Shown here: one piece after another, positions 1 to 12,806 of the stretch
Layout: each line of letters opens with the position of its first letter
Position numbering within the stretch: position 1 is the first letter of the stretch
Assembly (NCBI GenBank): GCA_021234155.1
Contig: JAJEKV010000087.1
Span: forward strand, 1,662,409 to 1,726,408
Length of the DNA: 64,000 nucleotides
Reading direction: 5' to 3'
From: Isoetes taiwanensis
Lineage: Eukaryota; Streptophyta; Lycopodiopsida; Isoetales; Isoetaceae
Translations under genes and position numbers: made by a program
The notes under the pieces: generated by a model
The model's input: only the letters and a program-made list of their open reading frames with translations
Told to the model about the DNA's origin: nothing
Database searches by the model: none

Positions 1-2474
<2,474 letters not shown>

Positions 2475-2501
2475 AATGAAATTGTATTATTACCGCACGT
2501 G

Positions 2502-2516
2502 AGACCGCCCGGGCCT
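2502..2516 (-). promoter_or_regulatory. LINE B 3' stem-loop
   Basis: On the RNA (minus) strand AGGCC pairs with GGUCU around a 5-nt loop. Position 3 is a G-U wobble. It lies about 20 nt inside the pentamer tail, as in the other copies. Confidence 0.7.
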
Positions 2517-2540
2517 ATGAGAGGCGTCAAACCAAAGACA

Positions 2541-5500
2541 TTAGTAATTATAGAAAAGTTCATCTAATGCATCATCGGATAATAATGTATTAACCCCCTC
2601 AATCTCTTCCTCGTCCTCCTCTTTTATATCCATTGCTTTCAAGCATCTTTCTCTATGGTCCAAAACAGCAAGTATATACGCCCCAATCACACCCCCAGGG
2701 TAGTCAAAAAATTCAGCAAGTGTATACGCTTTCATGCCATGTTTAGCACGCAATGTGGCATATGATGAACAGTGAATTAGCACATGTGCCTCATCCTCAA
2801 GAGTCCTACAGTCACACAACTTGCACGACCTAAGCTCATGTGGAATATCACTCCATCTCCCCAACTCCACCCCAAGCCTGTGTGAGCTTAACCTCATCCT
2901 ACATATAGCATGTCTGTGTTTAACAGAAATGTGTTCGTGCAAATAACTGGCCCCTTGTAGCATGGGATTGATATGGACCCTGTAGAACTCCTTCTTAACC
3001 GCACCTTCTCTCCAGCACACACGGGTTACATTATCCACAACCCAACCTCGTATATTATCCTTACAATTTTCCAAATCATCCATATGCATCCCCCATCTGG
3101 CTAGCCACCCCTCTATGTCCGCAAACCATCCTTTCGTGCGTGTCTCCTCCAATGCCAACCTTGGCAAACTATCATTCGGCATGACATAGAGCACCTTATG
3201 CACATAATGAAGAGTCTTACAAAGTGCTTCCGCTTCCAAAGAGAGCATCCCACATTCCACTAATAAAGATATCATATGGTGTTTTGCATCTTAGTTCAAG
3301 CTTCAATACGAAAGAATCTTTTCAGTATTTTTTTCAATTTTCTTCCATCTATCCAATGCCAAACCTGGCCCCATACCTCACATCCATATAGCACCACCGA
3401 TTGCACCAAAGCAATATATAACTTTGCTTCTTCATCTTTGAAATCCCATATATCTCGCTTTCCCTACACTGCGTTGCATGGCATAGAGAGCCTTAAGCCC
3501 GCCATCCGCTTTTGCTCGACCACTATATTCGGTTGGGACTTTTGTCTACAATTAGACCAAGATACTTATAACTATCCACAATGTCAACAAGGCTCTCCTT
3601 TATAAAATACCTTTACATGATCTACCTTGGTAGCTCCAAACACTACAACCTTGGTTTTAGCCATGTTGACCGCATGCTTTTCGTGTCACAAAATCCCTCA
3701 AGAGCATCCAAGTGCTTTTTGTAGACCCTTACACTCTAGATAATAGAACAACATCATCGTCATACAACAATAGCGTAAGAACATACCCATATAGAGTATG
3801 TTCCATCACCACCATTTTGGCGGATCAATCCTCCGGTTGGTCTATGAACAAACCAAAAGTGTGGGCGATAGTGGGCAGCCCTACTTAACCCCATATTGTT
3901 TTCAACATACTCATCACGGGTGTATGGGAAAGAAATTTGAACCAATACTTTATCATAAAGTTTTGCCCTTTGCATCGCGATATACTCAACAGGCACACCA
4001 AGAGTGACATTCTATCCCACAAATGTCCTCTTCCAACCATATCAAAAGCTTTAGAGAAATCAACAAACAATGCATATAAAGGTTTCTTCTTACCAACCAT
4101 TGAATCCATCATGGCTCTCATGGTAACCAAATGATCTGTTGTAGACCTCCTCGCCCTAAAACCAAATTTTGTCCTGTTGCTCTCACATTATAAACCTCGG
4201 ACCATGTGCTTATTTTAGCGTTCAAAGATGTTAGCAAAAGTTTGGCATAAAAACTACATATCATAATCATCACGGTAGTTATTTGGATCAGACTCATCAC
4301 CACGCTTATGAAGAGGGACCACCCTATTCACTTGCCATGTCGTGGAAAGCCTTCAAACAAGACAGCATTGCACAACTTTTACCAAGACTTCTACCACACT
4401 ATCCTTTGCCCATTTAAACATTTCAGCCATAAGCCCTTAGAATCTGTTTGCCTTACCATTGGATAATCTTTAGAGCCCATCCCTGACGCCCTCCAAAGAG
4501 AAAAGCCCTCCTCATATGCCCCATCCATTTTTGTGTCCACACGGCACATGATAGAGATGTTTAATATGATTCATCAAAGCACCAACCTCTACCATTGTAC
4601 TTTCGTTTTTGGGAAGGTTTCAATCTATTCCAAAACTTCTTCGGATATGCCAATAATTGCGGACCATCGCTCATGTTTCTTACGCAAAATAAGCCCGTTT
4701 CTTCCTCTTAACCATTCTCGATGTACTCCCTTCTTGCCAAGGCCTTCGTGATCCCCTTTGCTAATTTAAATTGTCTTCTTTGCATCCCGCATTCATAGTC
4801 AAACCAACCATTGCAAGGCAGCCCCATTCTCGCCTTTGTGCGACACAAAACATGTATTAGCAGATTCAAGAACCATCGAGTAAGGGCATGGACGGGAGTT
4901 CGTCGCATTAGTTGGCCATGTGATAGTAGAGGCATTTTTCTCACAACAAGCTTTGAACATATCAGATTTATCATACCTCATAATAGGTTTAAGGAGTGCA
5001 TGTGACACAACCTTATGCTTAGGCAAAACCAAAGAATGCAAAGGTCAAGAAAAAGAGGCTCATGATCCGATTCAATATTATCTTTTCCAATAGCAAAATT
5101 TTACAACTTGTTGAACAAAGAAGACTTAGCTAAGACATAATCCACCACACTTGCCCTCCGCATGTAAGTGCTCGATCCCTGAAACCTTAGCTCAATGCCA
5201 TTATAAATAACCGGGTTTAACCCACTATAAAATGTTAGAACATGATTCCCCTGAGGGGAAGGCCACCGAATTTTGTCATCGATTTCCCTGCTCCAACCAA
5301 TTTACGCCAATTCGGTGTCATCTAGCATTTCTACCCACTCTGGCTCTCCTCCATACTTACCATGGCATGGCAAAAAAACTGCCTCTGTGAAGTTCGTCCA
5401 TTGAAATCTCCCATCAATAAAACCTCCCCAGTATCACAAAAAGGAAACAACATCCAACGCTCCAATTGCGCAAAAGGATCATCTTTATCCACTTCACCTG

Positions 5501-5855
5501 AATTATATATAAGGAGACCCTCATGAGTGGATAATAACATCCCGACAATATATATCGTTGCCAAATTGCTTACGGCACACTAATCCAAATGCAAATGCGA
5601 GTTGCTTTTGGAAAAAGAAGCTTTTTGTAACTAAATGCACAAATTCATGCCTAACAAAGCATGCAATGCCACGTAACTCTTGTATCTCCATCCTTTTGGG
5701 GACCAAAGCGAATGCATCATCTTAAAACCATTAATTTCAAAGTGGACCAGATTCCTCATGCTCACATTGTCTCAAGAAAGAAAACAATATCTATATTTGC
5801 AAGTATACTACTCATAGTAGTTATCTTTTCTGTGTCGAGTATTAATATTCCAAAG
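2541..5855 (-). pseudogene. LINE B ORF2 (endonuclease-RT-zinc finger), broken
   Basis: The last 244 codons (2541-3275) are still open. They hold the C-terminal region with the zinc-finger-like motif CKLCDCRTLEDEAHVLIHC, of type CX2C...HX4-5C, found at the end of plant L1 ORF2 proteins. Upstream, RT pieces are spread over frames: 3885-4130 carries the A-motif region LFVDFSKAFD, and 3760-3996 carries the next part. 4708-4974 is the linker. Endonuclease remnants include LLMGDFNGRT (5331-5564), the DFN catalytic box of APE-type LINE endonucleases. A SDHEPL-like box near 5060 and the NINT-like start near 5850 bound the domain. Multiple frameshifts and stops mean it is not functional. Confidence 0.88.
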
Positions 5856-5939
5856 ACATCACGGCGGTGGCAAATTCCTATGCTATGCTCTCAAATGGCG
5901 GCACACCATCCACTACTACGTCCCTTCCTCCAAATGACC

Positions 5940-6965
5940 TTAGACCATTCTTTTTTGCTTCCTTGAATTTCAAAAGTTCCTTTTATGTTCTTCATATTGA
6001 TCTTTTGTCATATCTTCATTCACCAGACTCCCTCTCCTTTTAACATTGCCTTTTTCCTCAATATTTCCATCTTAGACTCTCTATTTGCAAATTTGACCAC
6101 AATATGTCGTGTGCATTTCAGTGAGCTTACCAACTCTGAATGCCTCCAAAAATTCTACAATCCTCACATTGCATCTTTTCGAAAAAGAAAGCTCACCTTG
6201 GATGCGGTATTCTCCTTTGGTTCTTCCTCGAAGACCCACCAAACAGACATTTAGAGCTCGATTGCGCTTATCTTGTTCCTCCATGAAAGCCGCAAGTGTT
6301 TGATTGTGTTGTTCTTGGGCTGCCATTAAGCGAAGATAGGCTGTAACGCCATTAGAAAAAATGAGATCACATTTTGTCCCATTAGGGATGCTTAAAATGC
6401 CATGTCGACTTTTTAAACCGGTCCAATAAGAGAAGAGCTCCAAGATATCTCATTCCAAAGATATTATGGCGGTAATGTAATTAATGCGATTGCAACTAAC
6501 CGTAGTATCATTTTTTCATTATAACTTTTGATCCAGAACTCCGATTCAAAAACTTTTTTATAGCAATGGGTTCGTCTTCACAAGATCTATCTAGTGATAA
6601 CCCATTCATACATCTTTTACGACATAAATATATAAGAAATAAGCAAAAACTCATATTTTTTTAAGGTTAACGATATGACCATATTGAAATACATCATAAC
6701 CATATATCATTGGAAAGATCTTTTTTCATTCCGCATCTAATGCAACAAACGCCAGAATCGCAAATTTGATGGCGACTTGTATTGTCCCTTTTTGCATAGC
6801 TTCCAATAACTCTTGTTTCAGATTTCCCATGAACATAGCTTGATAGGTAGCTATGGAAGAAGGATCCAGGCTGCCCACAATACCCACCACTTTTAGATCA
6901 AGATCATGGGTCTTTGTAGAAACAGAGCCAAGCCCGAATCCCCCAGCAGGGGCTGCCACCATCCC
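5940..6965 (-). pseudogene. LINE B ORF1 remnant (RRM/coiled-coil nucleic acid chaperone)
   Basis: ORF1 proteins of L1-type LINEs bind the element RNA. The frame 6081-6443 contains EEQDKRNRALNVCLVGLRGR, which aligns with QERQKRALNLRVAGLPE at the start of the RRM domain in the intact ORF1 of copy C. The frame 6726-6962 (GSVSTKTHDLDLK...) probably represents the N-terminal, low-complexity part. The middle is interrupted by AT-rich sequence and stops. The C-terminal part, down to about 5940, contains only short matches (NDDLTKDQ-type end). It is non-functional. Confidence 0.7.
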
Positions 6966-7274
6966 CAGCAGGGGCTGCCAAAAATCCTGTTTAGGGGCTG
7001 CGAAATCCGAGATTGCTGCTGCCCAACCTGCTGTACAACATCCCGCACCACACCTCCATCAAAAATCGCGGCAGGTCCCACCGGTTTTGAACCGGCATCC
7101 GAAGTCTGAATCATTCGTCGGATGTGGACATGGCTAAACAGTGGTTTTTAATGCTTTCTTTGCATTGGTAACATTAATATCCTTGGGCGATCCCACATTC
7201 CTTCGCACAGAGCCACTGAAGACCCAACCCCATCTCCCTTCTTTGCCTAGTCTTGGTCGCCATTTCCAACACCA

Positions 7275-7464
7275 TCAGCGGTCGAGGAAAATGCCAATTA
7301 CAGACTGTCAAACTGATTCAAAAGTATCGATGTTATACACCATTGGAAAGAGCTCGGAATAAGCTTTCCAATGAACCAAAAACGTTGCAATCTAACACCG
7401 TATGTGAGAGCTATGGCTTGCTGAAGTTCCACAGCAGAAACCCTAGCACCCAGCATCCAGAGAG
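7275..7464 (-). promoter_or_regulatory. LINE 5' UTR module (copy B)
   Basis: About 185 bp are shared nearly base for base with 17107-17296, the 5' end of copy D. The module starts at a CTCTCT tract and precedes ORF1, so it is the probable location of the LINE's internal promoter (inference). Copy C has an unrelated 5' end. Confidence 0.75.
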
Positions 7465-7501
7465 AAGTGAAGTCAAGTGAAATGTATTATTCCGTCTTTT
7501 G

Positions 7502-7515
7502 AGACCATCAGGTCT
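7502..7515 (-). promoter_or_regulatory. LINE C 3' stem-loop
   Basis: RNA strand: AGACC, loop UGAU, GGUCU. All five pairs are Watson-Crick. An outer CGUCU/AGACG helix can extend it. Confidence 0.72.
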
Positions 7516-10500
7516 ATGAGACGTTTAGAAAAACATTTTCAAAATAAAAAACAAGTTCTTGTGACAAGCCTTCGCAATCGATAGGCTCATCATCCAGCTC
7601 ACTCTCCTCTTCATCCTCAAGAATATCTCTAGATATTTTAATAGCCGTCTCCCTCATTTGTAACATATCCATTAAGAAACTTGCAACACGTGTTGCTGGT
7701 AGGTTGAAAAAAGAGATAAGATCCGTAACCACTATCTCAAATCTGCCCCTCAGAGCTTGATATGCCGGACACTTCAAAATCACATGTTCTTCATCCTCGA
7801 TCTCATTTGCTCCACATGCCCTACAAAGTGCATTGCTCACGTGCTATTCGACCATCTCCTACCTCAACATTTAGATGATCTTGGCGCTCAACCTCATTTA
7901 CGCATATAACATGTCTTTTCTTCATAGAGAGGTTGTCATTGAGATATTTCATCTCACGCAACGTAGGATTCATCTGTTCCCTGTAATGCAACATCTTTGT
8001 GCCTGGTCTAGACCAGATCCGGTTCATGATCGTCTCCTCAACCCATTCCCTGATCCTACTCTTATTCCGTTCAAGACCCTCAATGCAAAGCCCCCATTTC
8101 CTTAACCACACCATACCCCTCTCTGATACACAGGCCTCGATCAAAAGACCCCTTCAAAGCCAAACGAGGGAGACTGTCTTCCTCAAGACCACCCACTTTG
8201 CTCAGGTAAGTTAGAAATTGGCATAAAGCCTCACATTCTAGTGGCATCATACCACATTCCGCTAGCATTATTTCATAGGGAGTTTGGATTTTAACCCCAA
8301 GTTCAGCATGTAGGAATTTCTTTTGCACTTTTTCGATTTTTTGCCATAACTCCAATGACAACCCCGGTCCCCATACTTCACACCCATATAGCACAACTGC
8401 CTGCACCAGTGTCTTGAATAGCATTCTTTTCAAGCTAAATTTCCATATGTCTGCCTTAACACATTTCCTCTGCATTGCAAAAAAGGCTTTAAGCCCTCCA
8501 TTTATTCTCTGCTCTACTGTCTGATTCCATCTGAAATTCTTATCCACTATGATCCCCAAGTACTTATAGGATGTAGAGATCTCCACTGTACTATTTTTAT
8601 AAAAGAACTCATAATTTTTATCCAGTGTTGTCCCAAAAATCACCACATTAGTTTTACTCAGGTTCACCCGCAAGCGCTTAGCATCACAAAAAGAAGCCAA
8701 AGCATTCAAGTGCTTCTGCATACCTTCCCTGCTGCGAGCAATCAATACAATGTCGTCTGCATATAGAAGCAAGAGAATAACATATCCAGCCAAAGGAGTT
8801 CCCTCCCCCCCATGATTCTGTATCCACTCCTCCAATTCATCAATAAATATGCCAAAGAGGGTCGGCGACATAGGGCATCCCTGTTTAACCCCAATATTGC
8901 TAATCACCACCTCATCACATTCATCCCCAAATGGAGTAGAGAGTTTGACCAGCACTTTCTCATATAACAATTTTACAAAGATCTCTATATTGTTCAGCAC
9001 ATTGATGCGTTCTGTGCTATTCCAAAGGTTACCCTCAGATCTTTTGTATCAAAAGCCTTAGTGCAATCTACAGCAAAAAGCAAACAAAGGTTTTCGAGTT
9101 CCTTTGACGGCATCTATCATGGCTTAAAGGTGACGAGGTGGTCTATTGTGGATTTTGTGGCCGAAAACCCGCCGTGTCCCTTAGCTCTAACCCCATGTAT
9201 CTCCCACATACTAATTTTATGTTCAACAATTGTAGCATACAACTTAGCAAATAGATTACTAACCATGATCATTCAGAGTTGTTAGGATCTCTTTTTTCCC
9301 CTCGCCTTATGTATGGGAACCACCCGTTAACCTGCCATGATGAAGGGAATCCTTCTTTAACTGCCAAGATTAAACATTAGCGTAAGCCCCTCAACTATTT
9401 TAGGTCCTGCCCACTTCAGAAGCTCTTCCACTAACCCTGTAGAATCTGCTGCCTTCCTATTTGCCAGCTTGTTAAGCCCCCATTGAACGTCCTCGTCCAA
9501 TAACACAAAATCACATTTCGTGCCATGCCCTCCATCTTGCATGCCATCTACATGATACAATTTCTTTACCTGTTCTATCAAAATACTTGCATCCAACTGG
9601 ATTGTTTCATGCCTACCTTGCTTGAGTCTCTTCCAAAACCTAAAAGGGTCTGTAAGCAACTCCCCAACCAACTCCTCTTGTTTGCGTTGTAGAAAAGCCC
9701 TCTTCTTTACTTTTACTAAAGTTTTAAACTCTTTGATTAGTTGCCCCCTAATTGCCCCCACTGCACCTTTATATTGTTTTCTTTTTGCTTTGCAATCCAT
9801 GTCAAACCAACCATTGCAAGGCAGCCCCTTTCGCCTTACGCCCGTAAGAGAAACATGCATGTTGTATTAGTGACCATAGTTGTAATAAGAGTACTTATCT
9901 CATTTGCCCTTTCCGGCCATACCACCTGCCCATAGCGCTTCTCAAACATTTCAAGATAAGAGTCTTTCTTCCTCTCCACCATATATATGCGTCCAGAGCT
10001 ACTAAAATCTGCTTGTATCTCTTCCTGTTGCACACATGAAACCCGAATAGAGGCAATAACTGGCACATGATCCGATTCGCTTCTCTCATTCAGAATTTGC
10101 AATGAGGTAACATTCTCCATAAAATGCGCTGCTGCAATGAAATAATCCACTACACTTTTACCTCTACACGTGCATTTAGAAGTTTCGGGAAAATGTCTAG
10201 TGCCATTATATAATAACAAATTCAAACCACTACACATGTTTAACAGAGCGGTACCCATAGGTGTAGGCCACTGGTCCATATCCATTGAGACGCGGTTCCA
10301 CCCAATATCCTCCATTTCCTTCTCGTCTAACTGCTCCATCCACAATGGATCTCCATACGCACTTGCTATTGCTGCTTGTTTTCTCGCCGTTCTACCATTA
10401 AAGTCTCCCATAAGTACCACGTCTCCTTTAGACAAAAAACCGGATATATCTTGCTCAAGTGCTTGAAATGGATCGTCCATATCCAGATTATACATATGAT

Positions 10501-10837
10501 AAGTTTGTTGTTTCAAAGGCGGAAAGTAACATCCTGCAATGAACACTTTACGGTCGTTTCCCAACAATTCCAGCCAGATATATTGTTTTGAATCCTTGAC
10601 CATGTTAACCAAATGTTTTAACTCGCCTCTAATATAGCAAGCAACCCCTCCATACCCTCTTCGCCTCCAACCTTTCCTGTTCCAAACCGAATGTAACAAA
10701 CAAAACCCTGGAATGTCCGGTAACCCAAATTCCTCGTGCTCCCATGTTTCCAAAAAGAAGACCAAATCTACTGATGCTAGAACATCATCCATTGAGTACA
10801 CCTTCTCTGCGCTCAACTGGCTTATGTTCCATGCCAT
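7514..10837 (-). pseudogene. LINE C ORF2: APE endonuclease + RT + zinc-finger end, five or so frame breaks
   Basis: The start is set at the ATG giving MAWNISQL, the usual 'NIxGL'-like beginning of L1 endonucleases, 21 nt after ORF1. The endonuclease (9836-10837) shows the catalytic boxes: FLETWEHEE (Glu), GDFNGRT and SDHVPV. The linker follows with GLPCNGWFD. The RT core lies in 8080-9860: GVKQGCPMSPTLF, and the intact active-site YADD at 8752-8763. The C-terminal region (7514-8144) ends with a zinc-finger-like CRACGANEIEDEEHVILKC. Frames shift near 9850, 9357, 9000, 8100 and 7830, so the protein is broken although all catalytic boxes survive. It would make the nick and the cDNA in target-primed reverse transcription. 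Confidence 0.9.
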
Positions 10838-10858
10838 AATCCTGATGGCCTCTATTCC

Positions 10859-12040
10859 CTATTCCGATATTTGCACCTTCCCATTCTTCCAAAAAGCCTT
10901 TTGGTTGTTCTGCTTTGCCATCTTAAACTTCTGAATTTCTATCTTATGGCGTTCATATTGCTCTTTGGTAAGGTCTTCATTGATCCATATATTTGCCCCC
11001 TTCAACTCTGTCTTTTTCTGAAGCACTTTCACTCTGCTGGTCCAGTTAGCGAATTTCACCACCACATTTCGTGGCTTAGATCCCTTCGGGCCTGCTCTAA
11101 AAGCATCTTCAATCTCAATACCTTCCAGTTTCATTTGAGACGCAAAAAAATGGGCAACTTCATTCCTTATGTTTTCGTTTTCCATTTCTGGGAGACCTGC
11201 AACCCTCAAATTAAGTGCACGTTTCTGCCTCTCCTGCTGCTCCAAAATATCGTTCATTTGGGAGCTCAATTTATTGACTACTTCCTTAACAGACTCAGCA
11301 ACATCTCCATCTTCCTCATCATCGTCACTTACTACTTCCATTTCCCTTTCTTTAATACTGTTAATCTCTTCTTTGAGGTTTTGGTTTTCTTGTTTCATTT
11401 CTATTTTCAAAGCAGAGAACTCCTCCCTTAATGACCTGTTGTCTTGCTGCAATTCACACAGAGAGCTAGAGATCTGGCGCAATGCACAAATCATTTCTGA
11501 GTGTTTATTTGATGCCTCCTTCCTCATTTGATCCAAAGTATCCATTAGTTTCAGCATAACCAGGTTTAGATTGGTGAGCAGGCTTCCAATGTCGTGCTGG
11601 CTCAGGTTTAAATTGGGGTTCAGGTTCGTTTTTCCAGTTGCTTGCTTAGTGCTTCCCTCTGTATCAAATTCTTCCAGCATTATTTCCCCTGTTTCAACTA
11701 TTTCGGCCTGTTTGGAACTGCCGGATTTTGCTGGGTTCCCTGTTTCAACTTTTGCTGGGTCCCCTGTTTCGGATATGGCAGCAGATTCCATGCTTTGACC
11801 TGTCAAATCCCCCTCTAATATTTCCGGTGGCCCAGACTTCATGGCTGAGTCACCATCACTGCCATCTGCATCTAAAGGGTTTTTTTTAAGATATTTCGCT
11901 TCTAACCTGGACGAAATCCTCTGGAGTCCTTTGACAGCTTGTATCTCGGGGCTTGCAGCATCCTTATCAACAGCAACAGTACTAGTCTTAGTAGAAACGC
12001 TCGCCTTTTCATCCTTCCTTGTCTTTGCCATCTGCCTCAA
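10859..12040 (-). CDS. LINE C ORF1 protein (coiled coil + RRM), intact frame of 393 aa
   Basis: This is the only intact LINE protein frame in the window. Residues ~1-140 are polar and low in complexity. About 145-260 is a coiled coil with heptads (MLKLMDTLDQMRKEA... through KEEINSIKEREME), with an acidic stretch DDDEEDGD after it. About 280-370 is the RRM-type domain beginning RALNLRVAGLPE and containing RNVVVKFANWTSRVKVLQ. The end carries INEDLTKEQYERHKIEIQ, a motif typical of L1 ORF1 C-terminal domains. In the family such proteins trimerise through the coiled coil and coat the LINE RNA in the cytoplasm. The start could be Met1 or Met4. No zinc knuckle is seen, which separates it from CCHC-type plant ORF1s. 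Confidence 0.88.
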   Translation of the reverse strand: MRQMAKTRKDEKASVSTKTSTVAVDKDAASPEIQAVKGLQRISSRLEAKYLKKNPLDADGSDGDSAMKSGPPEILEGDLTGQSMESAAISETGDPAKVETGNPAKSGSSKQAEIVETGEIMLEEFDTEGSTKQATGKTNLNPNLNLSQHDIGSLLTNLNLVMLKLMDTLDQMRKEASNKHSEMICALRQISSSLCELQQDNRSLREEFSALKIEMKQENQNLKEEINSIKEREMEVVSDDDEEDGDVAESVKEVVNKLSSQMNDILEQQERQKRALNLRVAGLPEMENENIRNEVAHFFASQMKLEGIEIEDAFRAGPKGSKPRNVVVKFANWTSRVKVLQKKTELKGANIWINEDLTKEQYERHKIEIQKFKMAKQNNQKAFWKNGKVQISE

Positions 12041-12225
12041 AGCTCTGCAGCGAATCTACCTCAGAACTAAAGCGTGTTTGTGCCACAGCCAGAAATGCCG
12101 CAAGTGCTAAGCCCACACGACAGGCCCTAGCCTTGTCTCAGAAAAACAGAAAACAGAGCAGTTGGAGCATATGGCATCGAACAGAGTTTTCTTGCATCGA
12201 CAGAGATTTTTTTTTAGCGCACAAA

Positions 12226-12643
12226 ACAAGTGGCAGAGCTTCTGAAGTGGGCAGGACCTAAAATAGTTGAGGGGCTTACGCTAATGTTTAATGCGGCAGT
12301 TAAAGAAGGATTCCCTTCATCATGGCAGGTTAACCGGGTGGTTCCCATACATAAGGCAGGGGATAAAAGAGATCCTAACAACTACAGAATGATCATGGTT
12401 AGTAATCTATTTGCTAAGTTGTATGCTACAATTGTTGAACATAAAATTAGTATGTGGGCGGAGATACATGGGGTTAGAGCTAAGGGACAGGCAGGTTTTC
12501 GGCCACAAAAATCCACAATAGACCACCTCGTCACCTTTCGAGCCATGATAGATGCCGCTCAAAGGAACTCGAAAACCTTTGTTTGCTGCGTTTGTAGATT
12601 GCACTAAGGCTTTTGATACAGTATGCAGGGGTAACCTTTGGAA
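12226..12643 (+). mobile_element. Inverted RT fragment of the LINE C subfamily
   Basis: This is plus-strand sequence running from ELLKWAGPKIVEGL through GQAGFRPQKSTIDHL to the start of the CTKAFDT box. It is closely similar to the reverse complement of 9018-9430 in copy C. It is truncated at both ends: the left end joins the 5' end of copy C, and the right end joins a short GA tract and the 3' tail of copy D. It could have arisen by twin priming or a second priming event on another RNA during insertion of C, or it may be the remnant of an opposite-strand copy. Confidence 0.88.
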
Positions 12644-12656
12644 AGAGAGAGAGAGA

Positions 12657-12691
12657 AATGAAATGAAATGAAATGAAATGAAATGAAATGA
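12657..12691. repeat. (AAATG)7 / sense (TTTCA)7 LINE tail
   Basis: Seven exact pentamers lie between the GA tract and the 3' UTR of copy D. They occupy the place where a poly(A) tail is expected in an L1-type element. Confidence 0.95.
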
Positions 12692-12709
12692 AATTTATTA
12701 TTACGCTTG

Positions 12710-12724
12710 AGACCGCCAAAGTCT
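12710..12724 (-). promoter_or_regulatory. LINE D 3' stem-loop
   Basis: RNA strand: AGACU, loop UUGGC, GGUCU. The fifth pair is a U-G wobble. Confidence 0.68.
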
Positions 12725-12806
12725 ATGAGACGACACATTGCACTCAAAATTATAAAATAAGTCATCCAAAGGCGCCCTCGAGAACAACACACCGGGCTCC
12801 TCTACC

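Larger units (their letters stand above)
7465..12225 (-). mobile_element. LINE copy C, full-length type (~4.76 kb)
   Basis: This is the best preserved copy. The minus-strand order is a 185-bp 5' UTR (12041-12225), an intact ORF1 (10859-12040), ORF2 (7514-10837), a 3' UTR with stem-loop 7502-7515, and a tail of CTTCA/TTTCA-type pentamers (7465-7482) joined to a short CT stretch that is the start of copy B. No RNase H domain is seen after the RT. ORF1 and ORF2 are separated by only 21 nt. The 5' end abuts an inverted fragment of the same family (12226-12643). Confidence 0.92.
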
